From Sphingobacteriales bacterium 44-61 (GTDB lineage Bacteria > Bacteroidota > Bacteroidia > Chitinophagales > Chitinophagaceae), in assembly GCA_001898405.1 (NCBI GenBank), contig MKTW01000011.1, forward strand, positions 254,801-318,800: DNA of 64,000 nucleotides, written 5' to 3'. The notes below the pieces were generated by a model that saw only the letters and a list, made by a program, of their open reading frames with translations, had not been told where the DNA came from and ran no database searches. This document shows positions 1 to 7,710 of the stretch, one piece after another. A program made the position numbers and the translations under genes. The first letter of the stretch is position 1; each line of letters starts with the position of its first letter.

Positions 1-239
1 CTCTTTAAATTATCGAATGATCATCTGGTACCGATTCGAACTGAGAAGGATTAATCCTTGATTGTCACACTAATGATGATGCGAGATAGGTAGAACTCAT
101 GGATTAACTCAAGGAAAGAGGCAATATTAAGTAGTATAGCCTTTGCGTACTTGCGGGATCAGCTCTTGCTAGAAGCGCTTCACTCCAAGATGCTGCTGAA
201 TTTTTATCTTATGCATAACCTTCGTGTTGCCTATCTGTC

Positions 240-563
240 TTGGAATTTGTCAAAGGACTATCGGATCTTACTTTATACCATTGCCATCCGACACCTCACT
301 CAGTTCATTCACCTTTTAAAGAAGAGGTTTCTCATATTCTTCATTTAAGCGGCGATCCTGGTAACGGTCTTTTGTACGGGTATGTCGAGCTATTTAATAT
401 GATCAAAATGATCATTCCTTTCTCGTTATGCTGCGAGGGAGAATTCATTGCTCGAACATATGCCTGGGATCTCCTGCATAAAAAAGAACTGACGATGCAA
501 CGGGATATTGCCATCGTTCCAACAAATCAATTCCTGCAGAGGTCGCCTCATGAACATCATTGA
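240..563 (+). pseudogene. C-terminal remnant of an unidentified protein
   Basis: An open frame that ends in a natural stop but begins without a convincing ATG; a stop lies only a few codons upstream of the first possible start (TTG at 240). The stretch EFVKGLSDLTLY followed by GDPGNGLLYGYVELFN looks like genuine protein rather than random frame, and a second frame (151-348) may carry the preceding part after a frameshift. I cannot name the family. The neighbouring tRNA-like scar and the absence of any intact gene in the first kilobase suggest a degraded piece of a larger gene. It could also be non-coding. Confidence 0.3.
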
Positions 564-863
564 GCGCCATAGGCTTCTCAGTATTTCAGGACGAAATTCC
601 GTAAATCGACGATGATGCTTATTTTTGTGTCCCCTGCGATTCACATGTATTAAGAATCTGAATGGATCAGTTATTTGGAATCATGGCATTTACTGGAAAT
701 TGGTGGGGTGCTTCTGACAGAAACCATTTTTAATCTTCAAACAATTAAACTTCAAAGTATGAAAGAACTCATTATCAAAATCAGTGTACACGTTTTCGTT
801 GGACTATTGTTAACGAATATGAGTCAATTGATTATTCAATTTGGAGGGCAGGCCATCGCTCCC
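564..863. other. Gene-poor stretch, nothing assignable
   Basis: No convincing gene. A short hydrophobic plus-strand frame starting at about 758 (MKELIIKISVHVFVGLLL...) runs into the tRNA-like sequence and is probably chance. No clear promoter box or insertion-sequence end was seen. Confidence 0.4.
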
Positions 864-949
864 GACAGGTGCATCCAGTTGAATTTTTAGTAAACCACCA
901 GGGTTGATCCATATAGGAGGGATGCGGGGTTCGAATCCCTGGCCTGTCA
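864..949 (+). other. tRNA-like 3' end (possible tRNA pseudogene or att site)
   Basis: The 3' part is a standard T arm: 925-929 (CGGGG) pairs with 937-941 (CCCTG) around the loop TTCGAAT. It is followed by a 7-base strand GCCTGTC (942-948) and an A discriminator. GACAGGT at 864-870 pairs with 942-948 over all seven positions, giving an 86-base unit, the length of a class II tRNA. The middle does not fold as a cloverleaf: I find no D loop with GG and no clear anticodon arm. Instead 871-876 is complementary to 920-925. A terminator follows within 6 bases, as is common after real tRNA genes. A tRNA whose 5' part was replaced, for instance by integration of an element into its 3' end, is the likeliest reading. 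Confidence 0.35.
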
Positions 950-954
950 CAATC

Positions 955-989
955 AAGGCTGCGCAGCAAACGCAGCCTTTGTTTTTTAA
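955..989 (+). terminator. Rho-independent terminator after the tRNA-like sequence
   Basis: AAGGCTGCG (955-963) and CGCAGCCTT (971-979) form a perfect 9-bp stem around a 7-base loop, followed by TGTTTTTT. Its position right after the tRNA-like 3' end supports that sequence having been a stable RNA gene. Confidence 0.75.
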
Positions 990-1070
990 TAAGAAACATC
1001 GCCCCCTGCGCCGTATTTACACAATGCTCCAATAGGAGTACGTGTAAACACGGGATAGCATTCTTTTCGT

Positions 1071-1440
1071 AAAAAAATCTCAAAGGTCAAACACAAATAC
1101 TAGATCTGTCAAATCCCCGCGCGATCACTAAGGTAACTTGAACTTAACCTTACCAAAGATCGCTTATGGAACTGCTACTGAATTGCCTGCATTCCGTACA
1201 CCCTATGTCTGCGAAATTGAGAGAGCACTTACAGATGACCGTTTGCATCCGGGAATTAAAGCCCAGGGAATATTTACAGAAGGCGGGACATATTTGTAAC
1301 CACATTTGCTTCATTGAGCAGGGTCTCCTTCGCTGCTATTATGAAAGAGCAAATGAAGAGGTCAGTGCCTGGTTCATGCCCGAGGGGAACATGGTGGTGG
1401 CGATTGAGAGTTTTTATGATCGCGTGAAAAGCCACCAATA
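1071..1440 (+). repeat. Left copy of a ~370-bp direct repeat
   Basis: This stretch aligns with about 9770-10142 at a nearly constant offset of about 8.70 kb. It covers the upstream region and the first 90 or so codons of a Crp-like gene. By eye the last 160 bases have about nine mismatches, mostly at third codon positions, while the upstream part is less alike. Homology stops abruptly at about 1440, where the left gene copy breaks off. Confidence 0.8.
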
Positions 1441-1441
1441 A
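1166..1441 (+). pseudogene. Truncated Crp/Fnr-family regulator (left copy)
   Basis: The 91 residues match the N-terminal half of the intact regulator at 9868-10437 almost residue for residue: the cyclic-nucleotide-binding fold with HICNHICFIEQGLLRCYYE and EVSAWFMPEGNMVVAIESF. The frame ends at a TAA immediately after the codons for KSHQ, exactly where similarity to the other copy ends. The rest of the sensor domain and the C-terminal region are missing. Since most differences are silent, the copy was probably functional before it was cut. It is unlikely to be active. Confidence 0.8.
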
Positions 1442-1566
1442 ATTCCGGTTGGGTAGCCTCAAACGGTAAATTTTACAAAATTTGTTCAAGTTTTTGGGTT
1501 TTTTGGATAGGCTTTTTAGAGCGTGGAACAGCCAAAAATAACCCTGACAAAAACGGATGTTGATCT

Positions 1567-1938
1567 TTATTTCTGCAGTGATTGTTGATATAAAGAAAAT
1601 GTTGCCGGGGCTACACCCTGCGCCATTGCTTCCACTACATTGGGTGAATACGGCCCAAGCAGCTCCAAACGATCAATTTTCCAGTCCACCTGATACTTTT
1701 CAGACAGCGGCCTGATCTGTTCCAGATGATGTAGAAATGATTCTTCGCTTGCATAAGCTTCAACGATCAGGCACTGGTAAGTTTCGGGGTTAAAGTAACA
1801 TTCATGGGTCAAAACATGGTCAGGTCCCTCACTTGCCACAATGGCCTTAGTCTCTGCAACCATTTGCTTGAATAGTTCCCAGTCCCGCGGATTGACCGTG
1901 GCGGCTGCGTTAAGACGCACAATTGATTGAACTGACAT
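1567..1938 (-). CDS. Antibiotic-biosynthesis-monooxygenase-fold protein (putative quinol monooxygenase)
   Basis: A 123-residue protein of the small ferredoxin-like ABM (antibiotic biosynthesis monooxygenase) type, recognised by the pattern VNPRDWELFKQM near the start, the central HECYFNPETYQCLIVEAY and the YASEESFLHHLEQ helix. Such proteins act as cofactor-free oxygenases on quinols or similar aromatic substrates, or simply as small dimeric binding domains. The length exceeds the roughly 100 residues of the minimal domain by a short C-terminal tail. It is the last gene of the minus-strand redox cassette, 9 bases downstream of the quinone reductase, which suggests co-transcription and a shared quinone-related role (inference). 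Substrate unknown. Confidence 0.75.
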   Translation of the reverse strand: MSVQSIVRLNAAATVNPRDWELFKQMVAETKAIVASEGPDHVLTHECYFNPETYQCLIVEAYASEESFLHHLEQIRPLSEKYQVDWKIDRLELLGPYSPNVVEAMAQGVAPATFSLYQQSLQK

Positions 1939-1947
1939 TTGGTAGTT

Positions 1948-2922
1948 TTAAGGTGTGACAATGATTTTCCCCACGGCGTTTTTTGTTTGGATAATCGCAT
2001 GGGCTTTATGCATATCCTCCAATGGAAAGGTGTGGGAGATATGGGTCTTTACTTCACCCGAAGAAAGTAACCGGGCGATATACTCAAGGTCTTTCTCATA
2101 AGAGGGGCTGGGGCTTACATTAACCCGAAGTAGGGCTACATCCTTTTCGGCTTTTGCCTGTTCGATAAATTCCTTAGTTGGATAGATTACCAGGCTTAAT
2201 AACCTTCCGCCCGGCTTTAAGGCTTTTAAAGAGCGTTCAAGGTGCTTATCATCGTCGCTCCATACAGCATCGTGCACCAAATCAGCATCGGTAACAATTT
2301 CTTCAAAACGCTGGGTTTGGTAATCGATAAATTCGTCTGCTCCGAGTCCCAATACAAAGTCACGGTTTGCGCCTGAGGCGACACCGATCACATAAGCCCC
2401 AAAATGCTTGGCGAATTGTACAGCATAATGACCGACACCACCTGAGGCACCGTGAATGATTACCTTATCACCTTTCATGATCTCTCCAACATTGACCAGC
2501 GATACCCAGGCGGTCATTGCTGCCATCGTCGCCCCGGCAGCCGCTTCGAAACTTACGTTAGCGGGCTTCAGTACCACTTCATTTTCTGGTGCGGCAACAT
2601 ATTCGGCATAAGCGTTTGCCTGTCCGATAAATTTAAAGTTGCCGAATACCTCGTCGCCTTTTTTAAATTTGGTCACGGCACTCCCGGTTTCAGTTACTAC
2701 GCCTGCAACATCCCAACCCAGGATGATATGTTCTTCCGTTCCCTTGTAAGTGTAGACCCAATCCAAAGCTTCTTTTGTTCTCCTTACAAAGGCATCAACA
2801 GGATTTATGCTGATTGCTTTTACCTGTATCAATACTTCGTTATCCAGTATTTGTGGTACTGGTACATCTGCCAATACCAGGTTCTCGGGTGCTCCGATCT
2901 CTTTTAAAACTATTGCTCTCAT
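1948..2922 (-). CDS. NAD(P)H:quinone oxidoreductase / zinc-independent MDR reductase
   Basis: A 324-residue medium-chain dehydrogenase/reductase of the quinone-oxidoreductase branch. The N-terminal GroES-like domain contains NPVDAFVRR and GWDVAGVV in place of the zinc-binding Cys/His set. The Rossmann domain shows the nucleotide-binding loop HGASGGVGHYAVQFAKHFGA at about residues 155-175, and the C terminus ends in NAVGKIIVTP as is typical. The likely reaction is NADPH-dependent reduction of quinones or enones in the cytoplasm. It sits between an AraC regulator upstream (84-base gap) and the ABM-fold protein, so it may be a target of that regulator. Length is normal for the family. Confidence 0.85.
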   Translation of the reverse strand: MRAIVLKEIGAPENLVLADVPVPQILDNEVLIQVKAISINPVDAFVRRTKEALDWVYTYKGTEEHIILGWDVAGVVTETGSAVTKFKKGDEVFGNFKFIGQANAYAEYVAAPENEVVLKPANVSFEAAAGATMAAMTAWVSLVNVGEIMKGDKVIIHGASGGVGHYAVQFAKHFGAYVIGVASGANRDFVLGLGADEFIDYQTQRFEEIVTDADLVHDAVWSDDDKHLERSLKALKPGGRLLSLVIYPTKEFIEQAKAEKDVALLRVNVSPSPSYEKDLEYIARLLSSGEVKTHISHTFPLEDMHKAHAIIQTKNAVGKIIVTP

Positions 2923-3005
2923 TTCTTTAATATTAGAGCATAAAAGTAGTTGCTTATTGAGAGGGCAGTTTTGTTTTAAAAGTCAATTTTGCTTTGTTTT
3001 ACGTG

Positions 3006-3926
3006 TCAGTTAAAGGAATGCCGGAATGCTGAAGGGGAAACGCTCGTTTTATTCTTGAAGAGTTTATTAAAAGATTGCGGGTATTCAAAACCCAGCCTGT
3101 ATGCGATCTCGCTAACAGATAATGGGGTAGTGGTCAGCAATACTTTTGCTCTCTCGATTAGCTTGCCATGAATATGCTGCTGGGTAGTCAGGCCGGTGAG
3201 CATACGCAGCATATCACTAAGATAATTGGGTGAAACATTTAACTCCTGCGCTATAGCTTGTACGGTAGGTATACCGGTTATCGAAAGTTGATCATCGTTG
3301 AGTAAAAAAGTTAACAGCTCGTCTAATTTGCTAAGCAGGTTATTATTATCCGTTTTACGCGTAATAAACTGCCGGTTATAAAAACGGTTGGCATAATTCA
3401 GCAGTAATTCAATGTGCGAAACAATAATATCCTGGCTGAAATTATCAATATTGCACTTTAGTTCATTCTGAATTTGTTGCATCAGGGACAATACAATGGC
3501 CTTTTCACTATCGGAAAGGTGCAGGGCTTCTGAAAGGGCATAAGAAAAAAAGCCGTATTCCCTGATGATCTTCCCTAAAGGATAATTTCTCACCAGGTCG
3601 GATTTAAACAGCAGGACACTACCCGATACCGGGTTATTATTGGTTTCAAGAATTTTAAAAACTTGCCCCGGCTCGTTAAATTGCATAGAGCCCTCGTTAA
3701 AATCGTAGTCCTTTTGTCCGTATATCAATTTACAGTTATGCCCAACCTTTAAGGCAATACTATAAAAATCCTGGGCGTAATGTTTCCAAACTTCAGCGTT
3801 CCGGTGGTTAAGCAAACTCACATCTACAACACTAATCAAAGGATGAAGAGGCTTAGGCAGATCAAACAATTGGTGCCATTCTGATATGGACCGGATCATA
3901 TAGGGAGCTGTGAATGACTTTTTCAT
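3006..3926 (-). CDS. AraC-family transcriptional regulator
   Basis: The C-terminal 100 residues hold two AraC helix-turn-helix units: VQAIAQELNVSPNYLSDMLR, followed by PLSVSEIAYRLGFEYPQSF ending with SPSAFRHSFN. The N-terminal half is an uncharacterised sensor domain. I chose the ATG at 3926 (MKKSFTAPYMIRS); the longer frame from 3989 would overlap the upstream alcohol dehydrogenase gene. It lies between the Tat-type alcohol dehydrogenase and the quinone reductase on the same strand and probably controls this redox cassette (inference). Confidence 0.85.
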   Translation of the reverse strand: MKKSFTAPYMIRSISEWHQLFDLPKPLHPLISVVDVSLLNHRNAEVWKHYAQDFYSIALKVGHNCKLIYGQKDYDFNEGSMQFNEPGQVFKILETNNNPVSGSVLLFKSDLVRNYPLGKIIREYGFFSYALSEALHLSDSEKAIVLSLMQQIQNELKCNIDNFSQDIIVSHIELLLNYANRFYNRQFITRKTDNNNLLSKLDELLTFLLNDDQLSITGIPTVQAIAQELNVSPNYLSDMLRMLTGLTTQQHIHGKLIERAKVLLTTTPLSVSEIAYRLGFEYPQSFNKLFKNKTSVSPSAFRHSFN

Positions 3927-3963
3927 ATGGGAATGGTTTGATAAAGATAAACTGGAAAAATAT

Positions 3964-5142
3964 TTAGAATGTTGCCGCATCAATGACATAGCGGTAACGG
4001 GACTGTTTATTTACGACCTTCTTCCAGGCATCGTTGATAGCCTCTGCTTTGATCACCTCCACCTGCGGAAAGAGCTTATGGTCTGCACAATAGTTGATCA
4101 TTTCCTGTGTCTCAGGTATGCCACCGCACATGGATGAATTCAGGTTGATCTGAGAACTCGCCAGAGCAAGGATGCTAAGTGTTACTTCAAAGCTGTTGGG
4201 CATACCAACCTGGGTAAAGGTGCCTTTTGGTTTTACTGTGGTTAGATAAGCTCCAAGGTCATGCGCTGCCGGGATAGTGGAGATCATGTAGTCCAGTTTG
4301 CCGTTATATGCTTTTAATTTTGCAGGATCGTCAACAACGATTGCTTCTTTTGCTCCGAAAGCAAGGATATCCTCTACCTTATCAGGTGAAGTGGTAAAGG
4401 CGTAAACATCGGCCCCTTTTGAAGCGGCGATTTTAATAGCCATATGCCCTAACCCTCCAATACCAGCCACGCCTACTTTGTAGCCTTTCTTAATATTTTC
4501 TTTAATAAGAGGGGAATAGGTAGTGATACCTGCACAAAGCAATGGCGCCGCCTGTTGGAAACTGATGTGATCGGGGATGTGAATGGCAAAATGTTCCTTA
4601 ATGACGATATTATTGGAATAACCGCCCTGACTAATACCTGTTGGTGAAGATTTTTCCGGGTAGCCATAAGTAAAAATTGTCTTACCATTATCGCAGTGTT
4701 GCTCTTCGCCGTGCTGGCAACTATCGCATTCCATGCAGCTGTCCACCAGGCAGCCAACGCCTGCGCGGTCACCGACTTTGAACTTGCTGACTTTTTTGCC
4801 AACAGCGGCAACGATACCGCTTATTTCGTGACCAGGTACCTGCGGATATTGCTGTGCTCCCCAGTCTCCCCTGATCTGGTGAATATCAGAATGACAAATA
4901 CTGGCATATTTAATATCGATCAGGATATCATGATCACCAACAGGTCGGCGTTCAAATTCCCAGGGGCTTAGCATGCCGGAACTGTCTTTTGCGGCATACC
5001 CTCTTGACCTGGTATTAAGTGGCAATTCGGCATTACTTGTGGCCGCGAACAGATCCGCAGGCCCGGCCAGCATCAGTGCTGCACTTGTCAGCGTTGTTTG
5101 CCTGATGAATTTTCTTCTGGATTTGTCGTTTGCTGAATACAT
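3964..5142 (-). CDS. Zinc-dependent alcohol dehydrogenase with Tat signal peptide
   Basis: A 392-residue MDR alcohol dehydrogenase of the YahK/cinnamyl-alcohol-dehydrogenase branch. The catalytic zinc site is in CHSDIHQIRGDW and PGHEISG, the structural zinc site is CMECDSCQHGEEQHC, and the NAD(P) loop is GIGGLGHMAIKIA. About 40 extra N-terminal residues carry a twin-arginine motif SRRKFIRQT, a hydrophobic stretch TSAALMLAGPADLFAA and an Ala-rich cleavage region, so the enzyme is predicted to be exported folded, perhaps with its cofactor. That location is unusual for this family. It ends 38 bases before the AraC gene start and begins 12 bases after the NTF2-fold gene. Substrate not predictable beyond aldehydes or alcohols. 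Confidence 0.85.
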   Translation of the reverse strand: MYSANDKSRRKFIRQTTLTSAALMLAGPADLFAATSNAELPLNTRSRGYAAKDSSGMLSPWEFERRPVGDHDILIDIKYASICHSDIHQIRGDWGAQQYPQVPGHEISGIVAAVGKKVSKFKVGDRAGVGCLVDSCMECDSCQHGEEQHCDNGKTIFTYGYPEKSSPTGISQGGYSNNIVIKEHFAIHIPDHISFQQAAPLLCAGITTYSPLIKENIKKGYKVGVAGIGGLGHMAIKIAASKGADVYAFTTSPDKVEDILAFGAKEAIVVDDPAKLKAYNGKLDYMISTIPAAHDLGAYLTTVKPKGTFTQVGMPNSFEVTLSILALASSQINLNSSMCGGIPETQEMINYCADHKLFPQVEVIKAEAINDAWKKVVNKQSRYRYVIDAATF

Positions 5143-5153
5143 AGTTAATAGGT

Positions 5154-5681
5154 TTATACCTCCAGCCCGACGATGACTGGATTATCAACCAGCGGGAAGG
5201 TGTTGAAGTACAATTGTTTTAAGCGCCTTTCAATAATTCGCCAGCCTTTATCTGTCCTTTTCCACTGATCATACCAATAACCAACAGCGAATGTATTTCC
5301 TTTGTTGTCTTTTGTCACATGGGTATGGATGTGCAGGGAAATGCTGTTTGCCTTATCCCCATCGATCTCCACTTTGGTTTGGTGTTCCAGATGTGCCCAA
5401 CTTTTAAATGGTAATTCCAGGCCACCACCCGTTAAGTCTTTGCCACGCATCAGCTCTGCATATTCATACAGATCAAAAACTTTCAAACCGACATCTGTGC
5501 AATCAAACTTTACGTCATTCACAAATATCTGGCTCCATTCTTCCAGGATGTTCTTGTTTTCGGCTCCAGGCTGGTGATGGTCCTGACCTAATGCATAAAG
5601 CAAAATTTTGTCCTGGATCTCCATTCGGTCCAATAAATATTGAACGTTCGCACTTAATTTTTTAAGATATTCTTCTGTCAT
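5154..5681 (-). CDS. NTF2-fold / SnoaL-like protein
   Basis: A 175-residue protein with the cone-shaped alpha+beta NTF2/SnoaL signature: an early helix followed by DKILLYALGQDHHQPG, a strand NDVKFDCTDVG, HIHTHVTKDNKG, and WYDQWKRTDKGWRIIERRL as the closing strands. Members act as small hydroxylases or isomerases or as binding domains; no catalytic assignment is safe. Its ATG overlaps the stop codon of a tiny upstream frame encoding a Tat signal (5678-5794), so the two may be translationally coupled or may be one gene split by a frameshift. Followed 11 bases later by the Tat-type alcohol dehydrogenase. Confidence 0.75.
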   Translation of the reverse strand: MTEEYLKKLSANVQYLLDRMEIQDKILLYALGQDHHQPGAENKNILEEWSQIFVNDVKFDCTDVGLKVFDLYEYAELMRGKDLTGGGLELPFKSWAHLEHQTKVEIDGDKANSISLHIHTHVTKDNKGNTFAVGYWYDQWKRTDKGWRIIERRLKQLYFNTFPLVDNPVIVGLEV

Positions 5682-5794
5682 TGGGTTTTGTTTAATGCCG
5701 AACCTGTAACCAATCCTGCGCCTATGCCTGCCCCTGCTATCGCTGCCTTCCGCACAAAGGCTCTTCGTGTATTACCGTTGTTTTCTGCTTTCAT
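5678..5794 (-). CDS. 38-residue Tat leader frame upstream of the NTF2-fold gene
   Basis: Reading the minus strand from the ATG at 5794 gives 38 residues with N-terminal MKAENNGNTRRAFVRKAA, then AIAGAGIGAGLVTGSA, and a TGA stop. This is a textbook twin-arginine signal peptide with nothing behind it. The stop overlaps the next ATG as ATGA, in the -1 frame. Either a one-base change separated a Tat leader from its SnoaL-like passenger, or the leader is a short coupled peptide. The neighbouring alcohol dehydrogenase also carries a Tat signal, which makes export of this gene set plausible. Too short for most gene finders. Confidence 0.55.
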   Translation of the reverse strand: MKAENNGNTRRAFVRKAAIAGAGIGAGLVTGSALNKTQ

Positions 5795-5813
5795 TACCTT
5801 GCGTTAAGGTCTG

Positions 5814-6578
5814 TTAAATTCTTTCTTTTAAAAGCGCATTTCTCATCGCCTGGCCATAAGACTTAACATTTTTCTCTATATCCTGTTCCAATAATTCAAG
5901 ATGCAATTTGACGCCAAGGTTTCGCCTTTCAGGCAGGGAAGAACGGTCAACTTTGGGAAGCCATGTGGTCAATTCTTCACGGGTTACGTTGGTGCAGTAG
6001 ACAGGCGAGCCTGGCTGATGTCTCCAGGAGTCGGCTATCTTTCCCGCATCATAAGGATCATAACCGATTTGATCGATAAGTTTTGAGATCACTTCTTTTG
6101 CATGGGCATCATCACCTGAAATGGGCAAGGCAATTCTTCCGGCAGTCCCTTTTGGTAATGATAACGCGTCTAATGCCCGCCAGTTGATCGAATTAAATAC
6201 TTTAACAATGGGATAGCCTATTTGCTTTTCTACCCACTCGCTTTCAACCATCCCATTTTCCATTGCATCGATGACACCATCACGTAAAGGGTAGTAATTG
6301 CCAACATCAACAACGATGGTGCCTTTTTTCACTTTCTTAAACAAGTGCTTTGGCAAGTCAGCAACGTTTTTTTGGGGAATTACTAAAAAAACAATATCTA
6401 CATCCTGCACTGCTTCTTCAACAGTAACAGCGGTTGCGCCAATTTCAGCTGCAAATGTTTGCAGGGTTTGCGGACCACGTGAATTGGCGATTTTCACCTG
6501 ATGGCCCGCGGCTTTAATTTTTCTGACAAGTACTTCGCCAATTAATCCTACGCCGATAAATCCAAATTTCATAATCAT
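5814..6578 (-). CDS. NADP(F420)-type oxidoreductase, NAD(P)-binding
   Basis: A 254-residue protein whose first 100 residues form a Rossmann domain: FGFIGVGLIGEVLVRKI followed by KIANSRGPQTL (an NADP-preferring SR after the second strand) and VDIVFLVIPQKNV. The middle contains WVEKQIGYPIVKVFNSINW and SGDDAHAKEV, as in NADPH:F420 oxidoreductase-like and dinucleotide-binding proteins. Members reduce small carbonyl or cofactor substrates. The start MIMKFGF leaves a choice of two ATGs, with the second (6572) closer to the usual N terminus. It lies 6 bases after the alcohol dehydrogenase at 6585 and is probably in the same transcript. Confidence 0.8.
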   Translation of the reverse strand: MIMKFGFIGVGLIGEVLVRKIKAAGHQVKIANSRGPQTLQTFAAEIGATAVTVEEAVQDVDIVFLVIPQKNVADLPKHLFKKVKKGTIVVDVGNYYPLRDGVIDAMENGMVESEWVEKQIGYPIVKVFNSINWRALDALSLPKGTAGRIALPISGDDAHAKEVISKLIDQIGYDPYDAGKIADSWRHQPGSPVYCTNVTREELTTWLPKVDRSSLPERRNLGVKLHLELLEQDIEKNVKSYGQAMRNALLKERI

Positions 6579-6584
6579 TTCCAG

Positions 6585-7628
6585 TTAAAGAGTTGCCATA
6601 TCTATTACAAACCTGTACCGTACGTCACCTTTTTCCATTCGATCAAACGCGTTATTGATGTCTTTCATATCAATCATTTCAATATCTGAAACAATGTTCT
6701 GATCTGCGCAAAAATCAAGCATCTCCTGGGTTTCTTTTAAGCCGCCTGAACCTGAGCCGGTGACAGTTTTATTGCCGATCGCCAGTGAAAAGGAGGAGAT
6801 CTCCCAGGGTTTTGCCGCCAGACCAACATTAATGTAGGCACCATTGGTTTTTAATAGCCCGATATAAGGGTTAATGTCATGGTCTGCTGAAACGGTATCG
6901 ATGATAAAATCAAAAGAATGGAAAACAGACTTCATCTGCTCTTCATCTTTGGATACCACAAAATGATGAGCCCCCAGTTTTCTCGCTGCAGCTTCTTTAC
7001 CAGCGGATGTACTGATGACGGTAACGTCGGCACCAAATGCCAAACCAAATTTAACCCCCATGTGCCCCAGGCCACCTAAACCTACAATGCCCAGTTTGTG
7101 CCCTGCACCCACTTTCCATTTACGTAGTGGCGAATACATAGTTATTCCCGCACACAGCAGCGGGGCAGTAGCAGCAAGGTTTAGTTTCTCAGAGATATGA
7201 AAGGTAAAATCTTCATGCACGATGATGGTATCAGAGAAGCCGCCATAAGTGGGTTGCCCGTCTTTACCGGTACCGCCATAGGTATAAACGGTTTGCTCCT
7301 GGCAGAAATTTTCATGGCCGGTCGTACAATCCCCGCAATGCCTGCAAGAGTCAACCATGGTACCTACGCCTGCAGCGTCACCGATTTTAAATTTTCGAAC
7401 ATGATTGCCGGTAGCGATGATTCGGCCAACGATCTCATGGCCGGGTACCATCGGGAAAACACCGGGGAACCATTCGTTCCGGGTAAAGTGAATATCTGTA
7501 TGACAGACTCCGCAGTACAAAATTTGAATCTGCACATCATGAGGACCTATTTCCCGTCTTTCAAAATTCCAGGGCTCCAGATTTGTATCAGGGCTTAATG
7601 CCGCATATGCTTTTGCTTGTATCATCAT
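6585..7628 (-). CDS. NAD(P)-dependent zinc alcohol dehydrogenase (YahK/CAD-like)
   Basis: A 347-residue MDR enzyme with the catalytic zinc motif CGVCHTDIHFTRNEW and GHEIVGRI, the structural zinc cluster CRHCGDCTTGHENFC and the cofactor loop GLGGLGHMGVKFG. It is a close paralogue of the Tat-tagged enzyme at 3964-5142, sharing the order of motifs and the C-terminal RYRFVIDMATL-type ending, but it has no signal peptide and should be cytoplasmic. The likely reaction is NADPH-dependent aldehyde reduction. It starts about 80 bases from the AraC regulator transcribed upstream, which probably governs it. The second ATG (7625) is an equally good start. Confidence 0.88.
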   Translation of the reverse strand: MMIQAKAYAALSPDTNLEPWNFERREIGPHDVQIQILYCGVCHTDIHFTRNEWFPGVFPMVPGHEIVGRIIATGNHVRKFKIGDAAGVGTMVDSCRHCGDCTTGHENFCQEQTVYTYGGTGKDGQPTYGGFSDTIIVHEDFTFHISEKLNLAATAPLLCAGITMYSPLRKWKVGAGHKLGIVGLGGLGHMGVKFGLAFGADVTVISTSAGKEAAARKLGAHHFVVSKDEEQMKSVFHSFDFIIDTVSADHDINPYIGLLKTNGAYINVGLAAKPWEISSFSLAIGNKTVTGSGSGGLKETQEMLDFCADQNIVSDIEMIDMKDINNAFDRMEKGDVRYRFVIDMATL

Positions 7629-7710
7629 CTTAAATTTTATGATGTAAAGTTCATTATAAGCAGTATGGCCGGCTTATCCAAATCCCTGAATTGCTTATCC
7701 AAAAAAACGT

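Noticed and set aside
1-120. T-loop-like GTTCGAATCGG on the minus strand near base 40
   Set aside because: The flanking stem does not pair and no acceptor strand is found.
675-890. Short hydrophobic frame beginning MKELIIKISVHVF at about 758
   Set aside because: It runs into the tRNA-like sequence and has no recognisable continuation.
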